Counted from the first letter of the stretch, positions 1 to 28,487 are shown. The stretch: 64,000 bases of DNA from Antedon mediterranea (GCF_964355755.1 NC_092673.1:15195001-15259000); one strand, 5' to 3'. Notes: generated by a model not told the origin, from the sequence alone. Numbers and translations are program-made.

Positions 1-1594
1 CCACTTTTTTCATTACACAAATATTGTATAAAAGTATTTTACTTGAACAAATGTTATGTGTAGTTTCATTTCATGTTTTCATTTTTGTCCATGATCATTG
101 GTTTAAAGTTTATAAGCCGATTCTGCTGCTCTGATGTATGCATTTCAATGTGCATCACATACTGGGTTGGGTGCAACAATATTATCTGAATACTGTACCT
201 TTTTTATTATTATATACTATAGCAAGATGTATCATTAAAAAAAATGATAAAAATCATTTACAGTATTAAATTTGTTCACTTTATTACCCCAGGGGGCAGT
301 TACTTAAGGTAGCTTTCAATTTTCAACCTAGTGCCTACATAAATTGGTGTTGGCTCGGAACTAGAATCAAAAACTGTGTCAAGGAATCCCGAAAGTAATG
401 AGCTACTATAGCTCCACTGTGTTTTTGTACTCTAACCAATAGGCTTTGTCGACTGGTCTGAGCTCCTCGGACTACTTGCTATTTATCTACTTTATGAGCA
501 GTTTGAAGGACTCATAGTCGACCAGTCAAATATACCTGAATCAAAGTGCATGTTGGTCAATCAGTTTCGTTACACTGACAACAGCGCAGATCCTTGGGGG
601 GCATATCCACATATTTTTTAGTGGGAAGGGGAGATGGTTGACAGAATCCCCAGAATTTGTATTTGTTCAAATGTTAATTATGAGTGCAATTTCCAGTCAT
701 CTAAGTGTAATTTTCTTTAATTTTACTACTACCAGATTTGGAGGTGCTGCAAAAGACAAAGTCCCAGCTGGACCGTCTGCCCCATTATGGTTGGGTTTAC
801 CATTTATTAGTGTATGTTTGGGGATAAGAATAAGTAACCTAATTTAGATACCGCACAGGCGACCATACCAATACCAATGTACAGTAAAATTGCTGTCTGA
901 CATCAAGCTATGCCTATACTTCAACAGATTCTCATCGGATGTACGTGTCTTTCACTGATGAAGCTCGGAAATTGTGCATGCATCATCGTACCACAACATA
1001 AAATCATTACATGCAAATGGTCAATTGATGTCATAAGCTGAAGATTTACTAAGGTTCACTTGAAGTTAGTTTAGTTTGCAGACGTGAAATCGGATAGTTG
1101 AAATGTGCTCATAAATTGATTGAAACAACCTATAATTGCTCATCTCGCTCGCAAAGTATTCTTTTATTTCTCCCCCTCACCTTTCGCAATGGATGTGCTG
1201 TTTTACCAGTGTTTTTAATCAATAACTTTGAATCAGATATTGAGTATTGATACTTTATCTTCTTCCATTCATCTATTAAAAACTAAAACTAACTGACAAA
1301 CCAACAACTCAAGTATATAATCTTTCAATAAACACATTTATTAATCTTCTTGTAAATCTTTTGCAAACAAGCAATGTAAAGGCTCATCATTTTCAGTCAC
1401 TGCTTGAAATGGGTTGCTAAAACTAATTATAGACACAGCTAACAGATGTTTTGGTAGCTGTGAGACGTTGTGGCAACCGGTATATTGAGATTTTAGTATT
1501 TTATATACACATTTGATATTAAAGAGTTCATTCTTCTACGACCACAACAAGCAAGCCGTCTAGATCACACTGAAATCGGAAACAATCATTTCAT
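1..1594. other. Intergenic, no supported gene
   Basis: AT-rich sequence with no gene I can support. A short open frame at 741-846 (plus) follows a plausible acceptor (ACTACCAG) and reads with some hydrophobic character (APLWLGLPFIS), so it could be a terminal exon of a gene starting left of the window. I do not recognise it. The part next to 1595 is probably the 3' UTR of the minus-strand gene; a TTTATT (AATAAA on minus) lies near 1330. Confidence 0.4.
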
Positions 1595-2418
1595 CTAGTC
1601 AAATATTGAGCCTTCTGAGGATGCTAAAAGATAAAAAATAAGTAACAATTAATTAGTTCATAAATAATAATCAGAATATTTTGTTATTATAAAATAAATC
1701 TACTGGCTGACTAGTTAACCTGGCCATGGCTCCAGTTTTCTGGTTTTCCCCCAAAAAGAAAAGTTATTTCCACACAGTCAGTTTTAATATAATCATTCTT
1801 TTGTTTAGAAATAAAATATTTTATTACAATTCAATTCAATTCAACTTTATTTCAGACAAACTGTCCATATGAAACATATAAATACAATAAAAAATAATAC
1901 AAAGCATTATGTGATGGGAATGTGACAACCGTCATGGAGAGAGGACTAATAATTACCTGCAGCAGCCTCTTTCTTAACTTCCTTAGCTTTTTTCTCTTCT
2001 TTTAACTTCATCAAAGTATCTTCTTTCTTTTGCAGTGTTTTGTGGTGACTTGAACCATATTTGATTCCAATCAATATGGCAGCATACCTTGAAAACTGTA
2101 AAAAAATAATTTCAATATTTTCTAGGCCTAGTTTAGATGCGTGGAAGGCTCGGATCATGCAATGGATGGGCATCGATCGGGTGTATAGGCCCTATAGCCT
2201 CTAGTACACTACAGACAGTACATACAGTGAGGCCCTTAGCTAGCTAGGCCTAGCTTTGCATAGCAAAAAATGAGTATCAGTCAATTAAAATAAATTAAGA
2301 TAATGGAACAAAATAATTAATAATTTCATAAATGTACTGTGCTTGCCATATAATTACTTACAACCTGAAATATACCTACCCTAACAAGCGGTGAAACTAC
2401 AACCGGTGCAGGAGCCAT
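1595..2418 (-). CDS. ATP5ME: ATP synthase membrane subunit e (three coding exons)
   Basis: Small single-pass subunit e of the mitochondrial F1Fo ATP synthase, which in this family helps dimerise the enzyme in the inner membrane. Coding exons on the minus strand are 2380-2418 (MAPAPVVVSPLVR), 1957-2095 and 1595-1623, joined through AGG|gtaggt, tacag|TTTTC, GCAG|gtaatt and tttag|CATCC. Together they give 207 nt, i.e. 68 aa plus stop, against 69 aa in human. The start resembles the vertebrate VSPLIKLGRYSA region (here VSPLVR then FSRYAAILIGIKYG). A hydrophobic segment is followed by a lysine/glutamate-rich helix and an acidic end (SSEGSIFD) like the family's EDDSILK. Without the third exon the frame runs into an intronic stop and loses this tail. 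It is divergent from DDX41 across a 183-bp gap. Exon structure is seen; function comes from the family. Confidence 0.88.
1840..1905. repeat. Dispersed AATTC-rich repeat end in 3' region of ATP5ME
   Basis: A CAATTCAATTCAATTCAA run followed by a T-rich segment sits in the second ATP5ME intron. A similar start (ATTCAATTCAATATC, then AATACAA-type sequence) occurs at 49671-49770 in an HTRA2 intron, so both look like copies or 3' ends of one dispersed element. No coding content. Confidence 0.35.
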
Positions 2419-2601
2419 CTTTATTCTCTCTTTTCCACAAATTGTGTGAGCGCACAGCGCATGCTCGCGTTTTCGATGTAAAAAAGACAACAGCGCCACC
2501 ACACACACACATGCACAAAAAAACAGCAGAAGTAGTTCTCGAGAACACAACAAACAGGTTTTAAATTTTACTTATAAAAATCATCCTAAAGAAAAATACT
2601 T
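2419..2601. promoter_or_regulatory. Bidirectional promoter region ATP5ME / DDX41
   Basis: The two start codons are divergent and 183 bp apart, so the promoters and 5' UTRs of both genes must lie here or overlap. The interval has no obvious TATA box placed for either gene. It contains a CA-rich stretch (2502-2520) and GCGC/CGCG-like words near 2450-2470, which fits a CpG-type shared housekeeping promoter. The spacing is seen; promoter activity is inferred. Confidence 0.6.
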
Positions 2602-18941
<16,340 letters not shown>

Positions 18942-20030
18942 ACAATGTAATCAATAACAGGAAGGATCACTTGCCCAACGGGCCAGCTGACTGTTGAACG
19001 CCAAGATGTAGCGTGGTTGTAAAGATAGGATTGGAAGTCGCGATGTCGTATTGCTGGTCGTAAGGATAACTTTTGCAATAGGCCAGATGCCAGTTAGAAG
19101 CTGATACGTAGTAATGTAGTTCATAAGGTTAACTTGGTCATTGGGCCAGCAATCTGCTTTATAAAGAGCTGTGTTGAAATAGTGAGGGTCATAAAGGTAA
19201 CTTAGCCAATGGGTCAGTTGTCTGATAAACGCTGATATGTAGTACTGAGGGTCGTAAGGATAACTTGGTCATTGGGTCAGTCGTCTGCTAAGAGCTGTGT
19301 TGAAGTAGTAAGGGTTGTAATGGTAACTTAGCCAATGGGTCAGTCTTCTTGTAAAAGCTGATATGTAGTAGTGAGGGTCGTAAGGATAACTTGGTCATTG
19401 GGTCAGTCGTCTCCTAAGAGCTGTGTTGAAGTAGTAAGAGTTGTAATGGTAACTTAGCCAATGGGTCAGTCTTCTTGTAAAAGCTGATATGTAGTACTGA
19501 GGGTCGTAAGGATAACTTGGTCATTGGGTCAGTCGTCTGCTAAGAGCTGTGTTGAAGTAGTAAGGGTTGTAATGGTAACTTAGGCAATGGGTCAGTCTTC
19601 TTGTAAAAGCTGATATGTAGTAGTGAGGGTCGTAAGGATAACTTGGTCATTGGGTCAGTCGTCTCCTAAGAGCTGTGTTGAATTAGTAAGAGTTGTAATG
19701 GTAACTTAGCCAATGGGTCAGTCTTCTTGTAAAAGCTGATATTTAGTAGTGAGGGTCGTAAGGATAACTTGGTCATTGGGTCAGTCATCTGCTAAGAGCT
19801 GTGTTGAAGTAGTAAGGGTTGTAATGGTAACTTAGCCAATGGGTCTGTCGTCTTGTAAAAGCTGATATGTAGTAGTGAGGGTCGTAAGGATAACTTGGTC
19901 ATTGGGTCAGTCATCTGCTAAGAGCTGTGTTGAAGTAGTAAGGGTTGTAATGGTAACTTAGCCAATGGGTCAGTCTTCTTGTAAAAGCTGATATGTAGTA
20001 GTGAGGGTTGTAAGGATAACTATTGTCATA
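18942..20030. repeat. 63/126-bp tandem array derived from the DDX41 C-terminal exon
   Basis: From 19251 the phrase GGTCGTAAGGATAACTTGG recurs exactly every 126 bp (19251, 19377, 19503, 19629, 19755, 19881, with a variant at 20007). Each 126-bp unit is two related ~63-bp halves (GGGTCGTAAGGATAACTTGG and GGGTTGTAATGGTAACTTAG). The half-unit aligns without gaps to the last 51 bases of DDX41 coding sequence (GGCCGTAAAGATTACTTGGC to the stop) at roughly 70% identity. Intermediate copies lie between, e.g. AAGGATCACTTGCCCAACGG at 18963. The array probably forms the 3' UTR or immediate flank of DDX41. Confidence 0.9.
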
Positions 20031-21615
20031 AAAAGGAGAACCTTGTCAATTTCTGGCTTCTTCTTGAGGGTTTGTAATTAATTAATGTATGTATGTAATG
20101 TAATCAACTTTGCATATAAGACTGTTTCTCACAGCATTAACGATTGGGTTAATTTAACCATTATTTTCAGGCTGCCATTTAACTGGTTACTGAAAATGTG
20201 TCCTGTTTCTGCTGCCAAGACATTGTTGTGCAATGTGTGCATGTTTCCTTGGACTTCTAGTTCTATTTCAGTAACATAATATTATGATGTTCATGTAATG
20301 AATATGACAAGTAAATCATTGAATTACTTTTATCTGGTTCATGTCTGGCATAAATAGGAGTTTGCTTTGTGTAAGTAGTAACCTAACCTAGTTCTTGTAA
20401 CTCGATTAACTACCATCCAAATAAATTGATTGTAAAGCTTAAAGATATACATACATACATTCGTTTGGTATTGAGATAAAGATTATGAATGAGCAGATTT
20501 ATGTAAACCTAAAATACAATTTTCAATGCTTGGTAATTAAAGGATTACAGAATTTAAAGATTATTAGTATGATAATTATGTTTCAATTTTATATAGATTA
20601 GAAAGTACTGATTATACTGCAGTTACTGCAGTAACTTTGTTACCTTATTTATGCGGCAGTTACTGCAATAAACTGTGTATGATTCCCAGAAAAAAAATTT
20701 GCTAAATAGTTGGTTGAAGAGTAAACAAAATGTGGTTACTGCAGTAGAATAGTTTCTTAACAGTAAGACTTCAAACAGAGTACTAATAAGCTAGGCCTAT
20801 TTGATAACCATTATCACATAATTATTTAATGAACCTTCTTCTATTGGAAGCATTTCGAATCATAGCTGAGTGCTACCTATATCATACAGACCTTTATGCT
20901 TAATATCTTGTTAAAAGAAGGTGGTCATCTTACCAATCACTGACCTATCTTTCATTTACGCTTATACGTGTTAATGATTAGTGACATTTTGTATTGTATA
21001 AAACGATTAAATTTGCCTATCGTTATACGATTGACGCTGTGAGTGTTGATTGACAAAATAGCCTTGGCTATCACACTTCAATAATGCTGGAATATCATGA
21101 TATATTGTTAATATGTAGAAATAAATGACTGTAAGTCTGTATAATGATCGGTAAATATTGTGTGAGTATTGTATTGCTATCATTAGTTGAATTTGATCGC
21201 ATGTACGGTTGACAACATTTAGTACAGATGTTTCTTTGATTAATTCATTATGTCGTTCAAAATATTGCTTGCTTTTGTACTTGTGTGCGTACTTGGGTGT
21301 TTGTGCGTGCTTAATTGTTTTCTTGATTGATGATTGATTGTGTGCATGTTTGCTTGCATTTATTTTATTTTTTATTTTATTCATTTCGGCAATAGACATG
21401 AAATAATAATTACAAAACATAGAAATATATATATATATATGAAGACAAGACACGAAGCCGAGGAGCCGGGCCGAGGAGAGACAAAAGCATTTAAAAAAAC
21501 GCTGTCACCGGTAAGGTGTGTCTCTCCAACACAAAAATTACAAATAACAAGAATATATACTATAATATATAACATAGACATTTCACAAGATAAAAAAAAT
21601 GATTTATAAAGTTAC
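20031..21615. other. Intergenic, no supported gene
   Basis: AT-rich, with open frames only of chance length. Small palindromic words (GTTACTGCAGTAAC) recur at 20620-20750, and an ATATATATATATAT run lies at 21426-21440. I see no RNA gene. Confidence 0.45.
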
Positions 21616-23060
21616 AAAGTTTCTCTCCGACTTTTAAAATATTGCTTTAGGGATAATTAACAAACCATTAACAATAATATTGCGAATCTCGTTGGGTATG
21701 GAATTCCAAGTTCTAGTGAATCTGGTCGGGATGCAAAATTTTGACATATCATTACTGGAGCGAAGATGCTTGAAAGTGAGGGTATCATGACGATTATTAA
21801 CTATGAGTAAATTATAAATAATAGATCTTTGATGATAAAGTAAAACATTGCAAGCAAATAGAACAGTATAACAATCTCTAATGGCGATTGTGGATGGGAT
21901 ATCATTTGAGAACAAAGATGTCAGTGCAATTGGTCTATAGTTGCATAGGTTCGTCTTGCTGAGCTTCTTATGAACTGGTGCGATGTTTGCACTTTCCAAA
22001 CTTTTAAACACATTGGCAAGTAATGGCGATAAACCTTTGGCACAGAGTTTTAACATTTGAGATGTTAGGCCATCGGCCAGCTTTGCCCACAGAGAGATTC
22101 ATGATCTTCCTGAAAACTACAATGGGATGGACAATAATGTTTGCTAGAGTTGTAACCTCTAGTCTGGGTGATGTAGATTCATCTGCTAATGGGTCATTCT
22201 GGGTAAAGTAAGATTCGAATAGTGAATTAAACGCGTTCGCAATTGTCCTCGGATCGGAGCACATTGTATCATTAATCACAAATGAAGAACAATTTTTGCA
22301 GACTTCCGTTTGGAATGGACATACTGCCAGAATTGCTTCTTGTTATCAGCTTTTTCCATTAATTCATCAATATATTTACTGTGGGAAAGGAAGGAAGTCA
22401 ATAAGGGTGCTGGATGACAATGGTATGCGTGACAATCTGCTGGAAATCAAGTGATGATGTCCAATTGCTGACTCTGCTGTGCAAGTTGTTGGTAACGTGT
22501 ATGTCGGCCAACCAATTGAGGTTAAAATCTCCAAGCAACGTTACTCCTTTATATTTTTCAATACGAAGTTGCAGAACAATTTCCTCAAGTTCCAAAGCAG
22601 AGTTAGGTTTAGATGATGATCTATAAAATACACCGCAAAGCCATCTACCATCATTGACACTGAATTCTGCCCAGACACATTCAACATTTTCCATTGAAGG
22701 ATGGATAACTTGGATGGGATGTAATTTAGGTTTAATGGCCAGAAGCACACCACCACCGTCTTTATGAGCACCTCTGTCTTTGCGAAAAAATGAAATGTTG
22801 GTTTGATATAACACCATCAGGAACTGTATCGGTGAGCCAGGGTTCAGTTATACCGATGATTGATAGGTGAGTATTCTGTCCCAGGTAAGTTTGTAGACAT
22901 CTTAATTTGTTTTTTAGGCTCCTGGCGATGAATAATACACCACATATGCTTTCAGATGTTGCAGTTGTATTAAGGGAAGAATCTTCAGAAATATCACTGG
23001 TCAAAGGTGATTTGATCGAAGGTAAGAGAAAAAGGAACAACATTTTGTTTCGATTCAATT
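21616..23060 (-). mobile_element. Non-LTR retrotransposon remnant with endonuclease and deleted reverse transcriptase
   Basis: Minus-strand pieces in order: endonuclease amino part ending GITEPWLTDTVPDG (22762-23058); after a frameshift near 22810, FFRKDRGAHKDGGGVLLAIK and VTLLGDFNLNW (22398-22817), the APE-type endonuclease; a linker with DPRTIANAFNSLFESYF (22004-22279); then NIAPVHKKL and NYRPIALTS, the start of the reverse transcriptase. The frame then jumps straight to an RT C-terminus (CIPTRFTRTWNSIPNEIRN) at 21634-21900. The catalytic palm with the xxDD motif is absent, so about two thirds of the RT is deleted. It is a CR1/L2-like fossil, not functional. Confidence 0.8.
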
Positions 23061-23099
23061 TAACATTGCTATAATATACGCATATATTATTTTTTCAAC

Positions 23100-24310
23100 G
23101 TCTTTTATCTTTTCAATTTCATTTCAATTTTCCGAAAAGAAATGCATGTAGGCCTACTAGCTATAATAGTAAAAGACCGCGTTATGTGATTCTGCGCATG
23201 TCATGTTATGGTATAGTAACCAGTTATGTCGAAAAACTAAAGGGTCGAAATTTGGCAATTTTCGAAAAAAAAATATCTCTACTATAATTACAGGGTTTTA
23301 TTTTCAAAAAATTGCCAAATTATCTACTTAAAAATATGTATTGAGGTAACATGCGCAGAACACATTATGGGATTCTGCGCATGTCACATGATATTGTAAC
23401 CAGTTTACATGTGGAAAAACTAAAGGGTCGACATTTGGCAATTTTGCTAAAAAAATTAGTACATTAATTGTTTAAAAACATGGTCAAATTATCGACTTTA
23501 AAAAAATATGTTAAGGCAACATTATTTGATTCTGCGCATGTCACATGTTATAGTAACCAGTTAGCCTATGTCGACAAATAAAAGTAAACATTTTGCCATT
23601 AAAAAAAATATCGCTGACTATAGTACAAGGATTTTTCCCCCGAAAAATTACCAAATTATCAACTTTTTAAAACATTTATTGAGGTATGATAGAGTAAACC
23701 AGTTATGTCAATGTGCAATATATTATGTGCATCTGCGCATGTTAAATAATGATATACTTAGTAACCAGTTGACCGTCGAAAAACAAAAGGGTCAAAATTT
23801 GGCAATTTTTCGAAAAATATCTCTGTAAGATTATAGTACAGGGATTCTTTTTGGAAAAATTGGGAAATTATCGAATTTTATCAAATATGTAGGCCTATTG
23901 CATTTACATGCGCCAAACATATTTTGTGGTTTTGCGCATGCCATAGGATAATTATAGTAACCAAATATGTCGAAAAATAAAAGCGAAAAAATTGGCAATC
24001 TTTTCGAGAGAAAAAATTCCTGTACTATAGTACAGGATTTCTTTAAAAAAATTGACAAATTATCGTCTCAAAATGAATTTAGGTATACATGCTCATGTCA
24101 CATTATGATATACAGTAAAGTAACCAGTTATGTCGAAAAACAAAAGCGTCGGAAAATGGCCAAATGTATAGAGGTAACATTCGAAGAACACATTATGAAG
24201 TTATTTCGAACAAGGACAACATTTGGTCATATAGAATCAACAAGTGTTATCAAAAACGGACCGGGTGAACCACTTTGTCGAAAAATATTGGCATTTCAAT
24301 ATCTAAGTTG
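23100..24310. repeat. Tandem array of ~160-200 bp degenerate monomers
   Basis: Six diverged copies of a unit built from TCTGCGCATGTCACAT, AGTAACCAGTTATGTCGAAAA, GGTCGAAATTTGGCAATTTT and AAATTGCCAAATTATC. The TGCGCATG landmark falls near 23192, 23372, 23531, 23735, 23931 and (as GCTCATG) 24090. The array sits immediately upstream (in element orientation) of the endonuclease of the minus-strand retrotransposon, so it may be its 5' UTR monomers. Confidence 0.85.
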
Positions 24311-24319
24311 CTGAAGTTC

Positions 24320-24625
24320 TTTAAAGATATATTGTCTCCCCAAAAAAACATGAAAATGAAGGTTTATTTTTAAAAAGGACTTTTACAGTTTTAATAAAGT
24401 GAATTACTTTCATAAAAACAAAACTAAAAAAAGTCACTTAGGCCCTATAAAAAGATAAATAAACGGTTAAATTCAACCAAAAACTCATACTTCCAGTCTA
24501 GTCAATAGACCAATTTTTGCTTTAATTTACAGTTTTTTTCAGATACAATTTTTGGCCTATAAGACATGAAAATGGCATTCTCAAGAAAGAAAAAAATGTT
24601 GTTAAAGGGGACAATATATATTTAA
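24320..24625. mobile_element. MITE family A copy
   Basis: Starts TTAAAGATATATTGTCTCCC and ends AAAGGGGACAATATATATTT. The interior has AAAAACATGAAAATGAAGG, ATAAACGGTTAAATTCAACC and AATTTACAG as in the other copies. About 300 bp, non-coding. Confidence 0.8.
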
Positions 24626-26726
24626 CTGGTAATTGGTAAGGAAATACTGTACACCCAAAGGAAGAAAAGACAAGAAGACCATTTAACAAAACGATATTTT
24701 ATTGAAGTAAATAATAATAATAATATTATATATAGTGCCAGTTTCTTCTTTTACGTGGCTGTACTGATTTTCTTCCCGACAAACCAAGTATAGTTATCAC
24801 ACGCCACGTAATGTTTTTCATTTTTCTTGCATTATTTCATTGGAAAAAAGCGCCATCACAGACAGGCCTTGGTAGTGATAGTTGTATTGTTGATAAGTAG
24901 CACTGGACAAGTATCCACAGTTTACTAAGCGTGTGTTTCAACAGAGTACAACATCTTTCACGGAGATGATAATCGGTGATAATATACAATAAACAATCTC
25001 ACTATACTAGTATCTTACCAGACTATTTCAAATCAATAAGGTAGGATACGTAACAGTATGTGTTAGTTTGTACAAAACGCACACGGTTTCAAATTTACTG
25101 ACTAGTCGAGAAAGAGGTACAGTAGTAGGCCTAATATTTTTAACACATTGAAATCTGAGAAGGTATTTGTTTATAATACAATGACATATAATGGTACAGT
25201 TGGTAAACTAATAATGTTAGTACAGTAGTAGTAGTAGTAGTAGTAGTAGCAGTAGTAGTAGTAGTAGTAGTAGTTAAAGTTCAATACCTATTATTTCACG
25301 TAATTATCATAAATAAGCAGGCGTAGGCCTACACCGTACTGTTTATTCTAATGTACCGGTATATGTAATTTCTTAATTAGTAGGTACAGCAGTTTTCCAT
25401 TACGTTCTGCATGTACTCTTCTTATCTTATACAGTAGGCCTAGTTTTTTTTTTCATAACCCATTTTCTGTTTTGGAATAACTATTTAACTTTTTTGCTCT
25501 ATTAATCAACTATATTAGGTATTAGGCCCAGTAAAGTGTATGTCCGCGTCTTTGCATATCAACAACAATGGGTGTGGGGGAAATGTACATTGTAATGATA
25601 TATTATACATTTTACATTGTATTACGATGATAGACGATGTTTACTGTTGACAGTGGACTTCTTTCCAATCTGTGACATACTTGATCGCCATGCGCTAAAT
25701 TTGATTTACAACATTAAACTTGACCGAGTGGCGTGGCGTATCACTAAATCACTGAATTCCATTATTCTGTTTCGTTCATTATCTAACTGAATTAAATACA
25801 TCGGAAATAATCCACATAACAAAACAGATACAAACAAGTGAGACTTTTCAGCTAACTATGGTTTCAGGCAAAGTGCGATGTTAGTAGATCCACAATTCAT
25901 ATTGTTATGTTTTATGTACTTACACACACTCTTCTCCCTCGGGTTAAGACGTTTGCCGGATTAGTGGCACGAAAAAAGAGCAGAAGAGCACCCCTCCCCC
26001 CATGATTCGATTCCCGAGAATAAATTCGCATAGTGGAAACATGGTATATTGTTTAAAAAGATGACTTTTTCGACCTGTGGTAGGCATGTTGAATTAAGAA
26101 TAAACCGCCTCCGAATTCATGTATTAGGGTAGTTAAGTGAAAATGATCACAGTCATTTTTAAATTCACTGTTCGGGTTTGTTCTGATCGAAATATTAACA
26201 TAACAAGTAGTATAGCAATGGAAGATATCAAAGTGCTGAGTTAAATAAATTGCCTTCAAATACTAGGAATGTACTTTACAGACTTAACCATCAAAAATGA
26301 CATTGAGAATTTCAATATAGACTGCACATGTTTTGAAATGCTTACTCGGTATTTAGAGACGAAGAATAGAAATCAGAATGTGTACTATAATAATACTAAA
26401 TTGAGTTTGGAGGACATTGAGACTAGATCAATCAAGTACTAATGACTACATCGTATTCATAAGCTTATTTAATCTACGATTGGATATATTTCGCTATTAT
26501 GGTGGTACTGTACTACCGTAACTATATTATTACAGTAGGAGGCCTTACATCTCGCTATTCATTCATTCATTCATAATAACATTTACTTCTTTTTCTCTTT
26601 CAATGTAAACAAAATACAAATTTAAATATAAATAATATAGATGCAAAATCCAGAAAGTAAAATAAAAGGTCTCCATCCAAAAAAACCTGTGACGGGTAGC
26701 CAGTCAAAAATCAAATTGTATTCATA
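24626..26726. other. Intergenic, no supported gene; (TAG)n microsatellite
   Basis: No coding exon recognised. A trinucleotide GTAGTAGTAGTA run with one AGCAG interruption spans about 25222-25275. The stretch is AT-rich and contains scattered TAGGCCTA words. Confidence 0.45.
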
Positions 26727-27025
26727 TTGATGTTTGATTTAACATACAGAAATAAAACAGGACAGACAAACAAACAAGCCAAGCACAAAAAGACAAAGAC
26801 AATGATTAATACCATGGAAGCACAGAAAACCAAAATAAATGTGTTCTTATTTTATTTAATTTTGCAAGTAATTTTTATTGTGGTGTACGGTATAAATCTA
26901 ATTGGTAGTTTTCCCGAAATTCCCCCTTTTTATTACTCACCACACAATCCTGACGACCGGATAAAGATAGGACTTAAAAGTTCCGATATGGTGGTAATGC
27001 CGTATAAACCTATTAGTACTTGTAG
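26727..27025 (+). CDS. Possible first coding exon of a type II (signal-anchor) membrane protein
   Basis: Open from an ATG at 26727 (a second in-frame ATG, MINTMEAQ, follows) for about 99 codons. A polar lysine-rich amino end is followed by a ~23-residue hydrophobic segment (VFLFYLILQVIFIVVYGINL), then a polar stem with PEIPPFYYSPHNPDDR, ending at a plausible donor TTGTAG|gtaggc at 27026. This layout suits a Golgi transferase or similar signal-anchored protein. I found no continuing exon before the next gene and do not recognise the family. It may be a chance frame. Confidence 0.3.
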
Positions 27026-27303
27026 GTAGGCCTTGGATTATATTGTAATAACAATTTATTGTCACTAGTTATTAATATTTAGCCCCAATGTTTCTATATT
27101 AATATTAATACAATCTATTGTAATATAGTGTTGTGTTGAGGTACTAATGAAGACTCTTACTCGCTTAACTGTCGTAACACATATTGTTTATTCAGTATAA
27201 TACTTCAGTACAATATACAACTATAAGTATAGATAAGGAACGGAGGATCAGTGATGCTGTCGGTGAGGTGAGGTGTGAAGTGTGTAGGTCTGCTTCTGAA
27301 GAA
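27026..27303. other. Non-coding stretch, nothing recognised
   Basis: AT-rich. The word TGTAATATAGTGTTGT at about 27120 recurs as a direct repeat near 28852; the flanks do not extend into an LTR-like match. Confidence 0.3.
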
Positions 27304-27378
27304 GTGGCTGTAAGGTGTGTGCTCCGTGAGGTGGCTGTAAGGTGTGTGCTCCGCGAGGTGGCTGTAAGGTGTGTCTGG
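27304..27378. repeat. 27-bp tandem repeat, three copies
   Basis: GTGGCTGTAAGGTGTGTGCT plus seven bases, repeated nearly three times. The unit length is a multiple of three, so both strands stay open through it (plus strand reads VAVRCVLRE per unit). Confidence 0.85.
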
Positions 27379-27676
27379 GCTCTTCTGAAACTTGGGGGTA
27401 TATTGGCTTCGGTTCATTTGCATAATATGTCACTACGTAATCTGTGAGGGTAACGATTGGTCCTAAGTTGATCCCAATATATCGATCATCAAAATTCAAA
27501 ATTAATCTTTTATAAAAAAACTCGTTACAAAATCAATACTTAATCATAATTTTAATTCTTCTCTTTTAACTGAAATCACATTATTACTAAACAAATATCA
27601 TCAAATACGTAGACTATGCTATCATTAATTTATCAAATGTCGTAATTTAAAAATAATCTTGCAAAAAAAAATTAAA

Positions 27677-28200
27677 TCAGTAATTCGTTGCATTATACAA
27701 ACGTTTTATGAATCGTTTTGGCGATCCACTTATCGGTATCTGTTTATCATTAATGATCTCTTTAATCAATTTATCTGTATCGTTATATCTGTCAATATTC
27801 CACCAAAATTTGCGATCATTAGATTCGTGTTTTGTTTTATCAGAGTTGTGTTTGGCTGAAGTCGGTTTAGAATATGAAACTAAAACTTGGAAATGTCCTG
27901 CTTTAAATCTACCTCGGTTTAATGTCATATTTGAATCATTGGGTGCTGTCATAATTAAATTAGTTTGTTCCTTAATTTGTTCTTCTTTCATTTGGAATGG
28001 GGCTGCTAATCCCATGTTATTCTCTACACAGTCAATGTAAGGTTGTTTAATGGATTCTACTTTAGTTGGATGTGTAAGGGTATCTGATTGGGTGGGTGTC
28101 CTATCATGTTCGTTGACAAATTAAACATTGTTTTCGTCATTTACTACGTTAACGGTGTTCTGAATTTTCTCATTATTATCGGTGGGTTTAGGCCTATTCA
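27677..28200 (-). pseudogene. Unrecognised minus-strand open region with an internal stop
   Basis: On the minus strand a frame stays open for most of ~170 codons, with one stop near 28118. It includes NMGLAAPFQMKEEQIKEQT and GRFKAGHFQVLVSYSK, with a polar, threonine- and asparagine-rich start. I do not recognise it. It could be a decayed gag-like or host-derived sequence, or chance in AT-rich DNA. Confidence 0.2.
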
Positions 28201-28324
28201 ACAATTATTTTAACAATTTAAAAAAACAATTTTAGTGTATATATATGTAAACTCTCACTTTTCAATCAAGGTTACAAATCAAAAATCAAAATGGTTTTGA
28301 CTTACCCCAAATGCTTCGGATCCA

Positions 28325-28487
28325 ATTAAAAATGAATTAAAGGAATGCAAAAAGTGTTCAAAAATGTTTAAATGTTCAAACAACGAATTAAAGAAATGTT
28401 AAAGTGCTCATCAATGTTCAAATTTTCAAACAACGAATTCAAGGAATGCGAAAGGTGTTCATCAGTGTTCAAAATGGTCAAAAAAAG
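28325..28487. repeat. ~50-58 bp tandem repeat, three copies
   Basis: Three diverged copies containing GAATTAAAGGAATGC, GTGTTCA and TGTTCAAACAACGAATT, with landmark AACAACGAATT at about 28380 and 28430. Confidence 0.75.

Noticed and set aside
741-846. Terminal exon of an unknown gene
   Set aside because: Acceptor-like start and a hydrophobic end, but no family recognised and no upstream exon inside the window; kept only as a remark.
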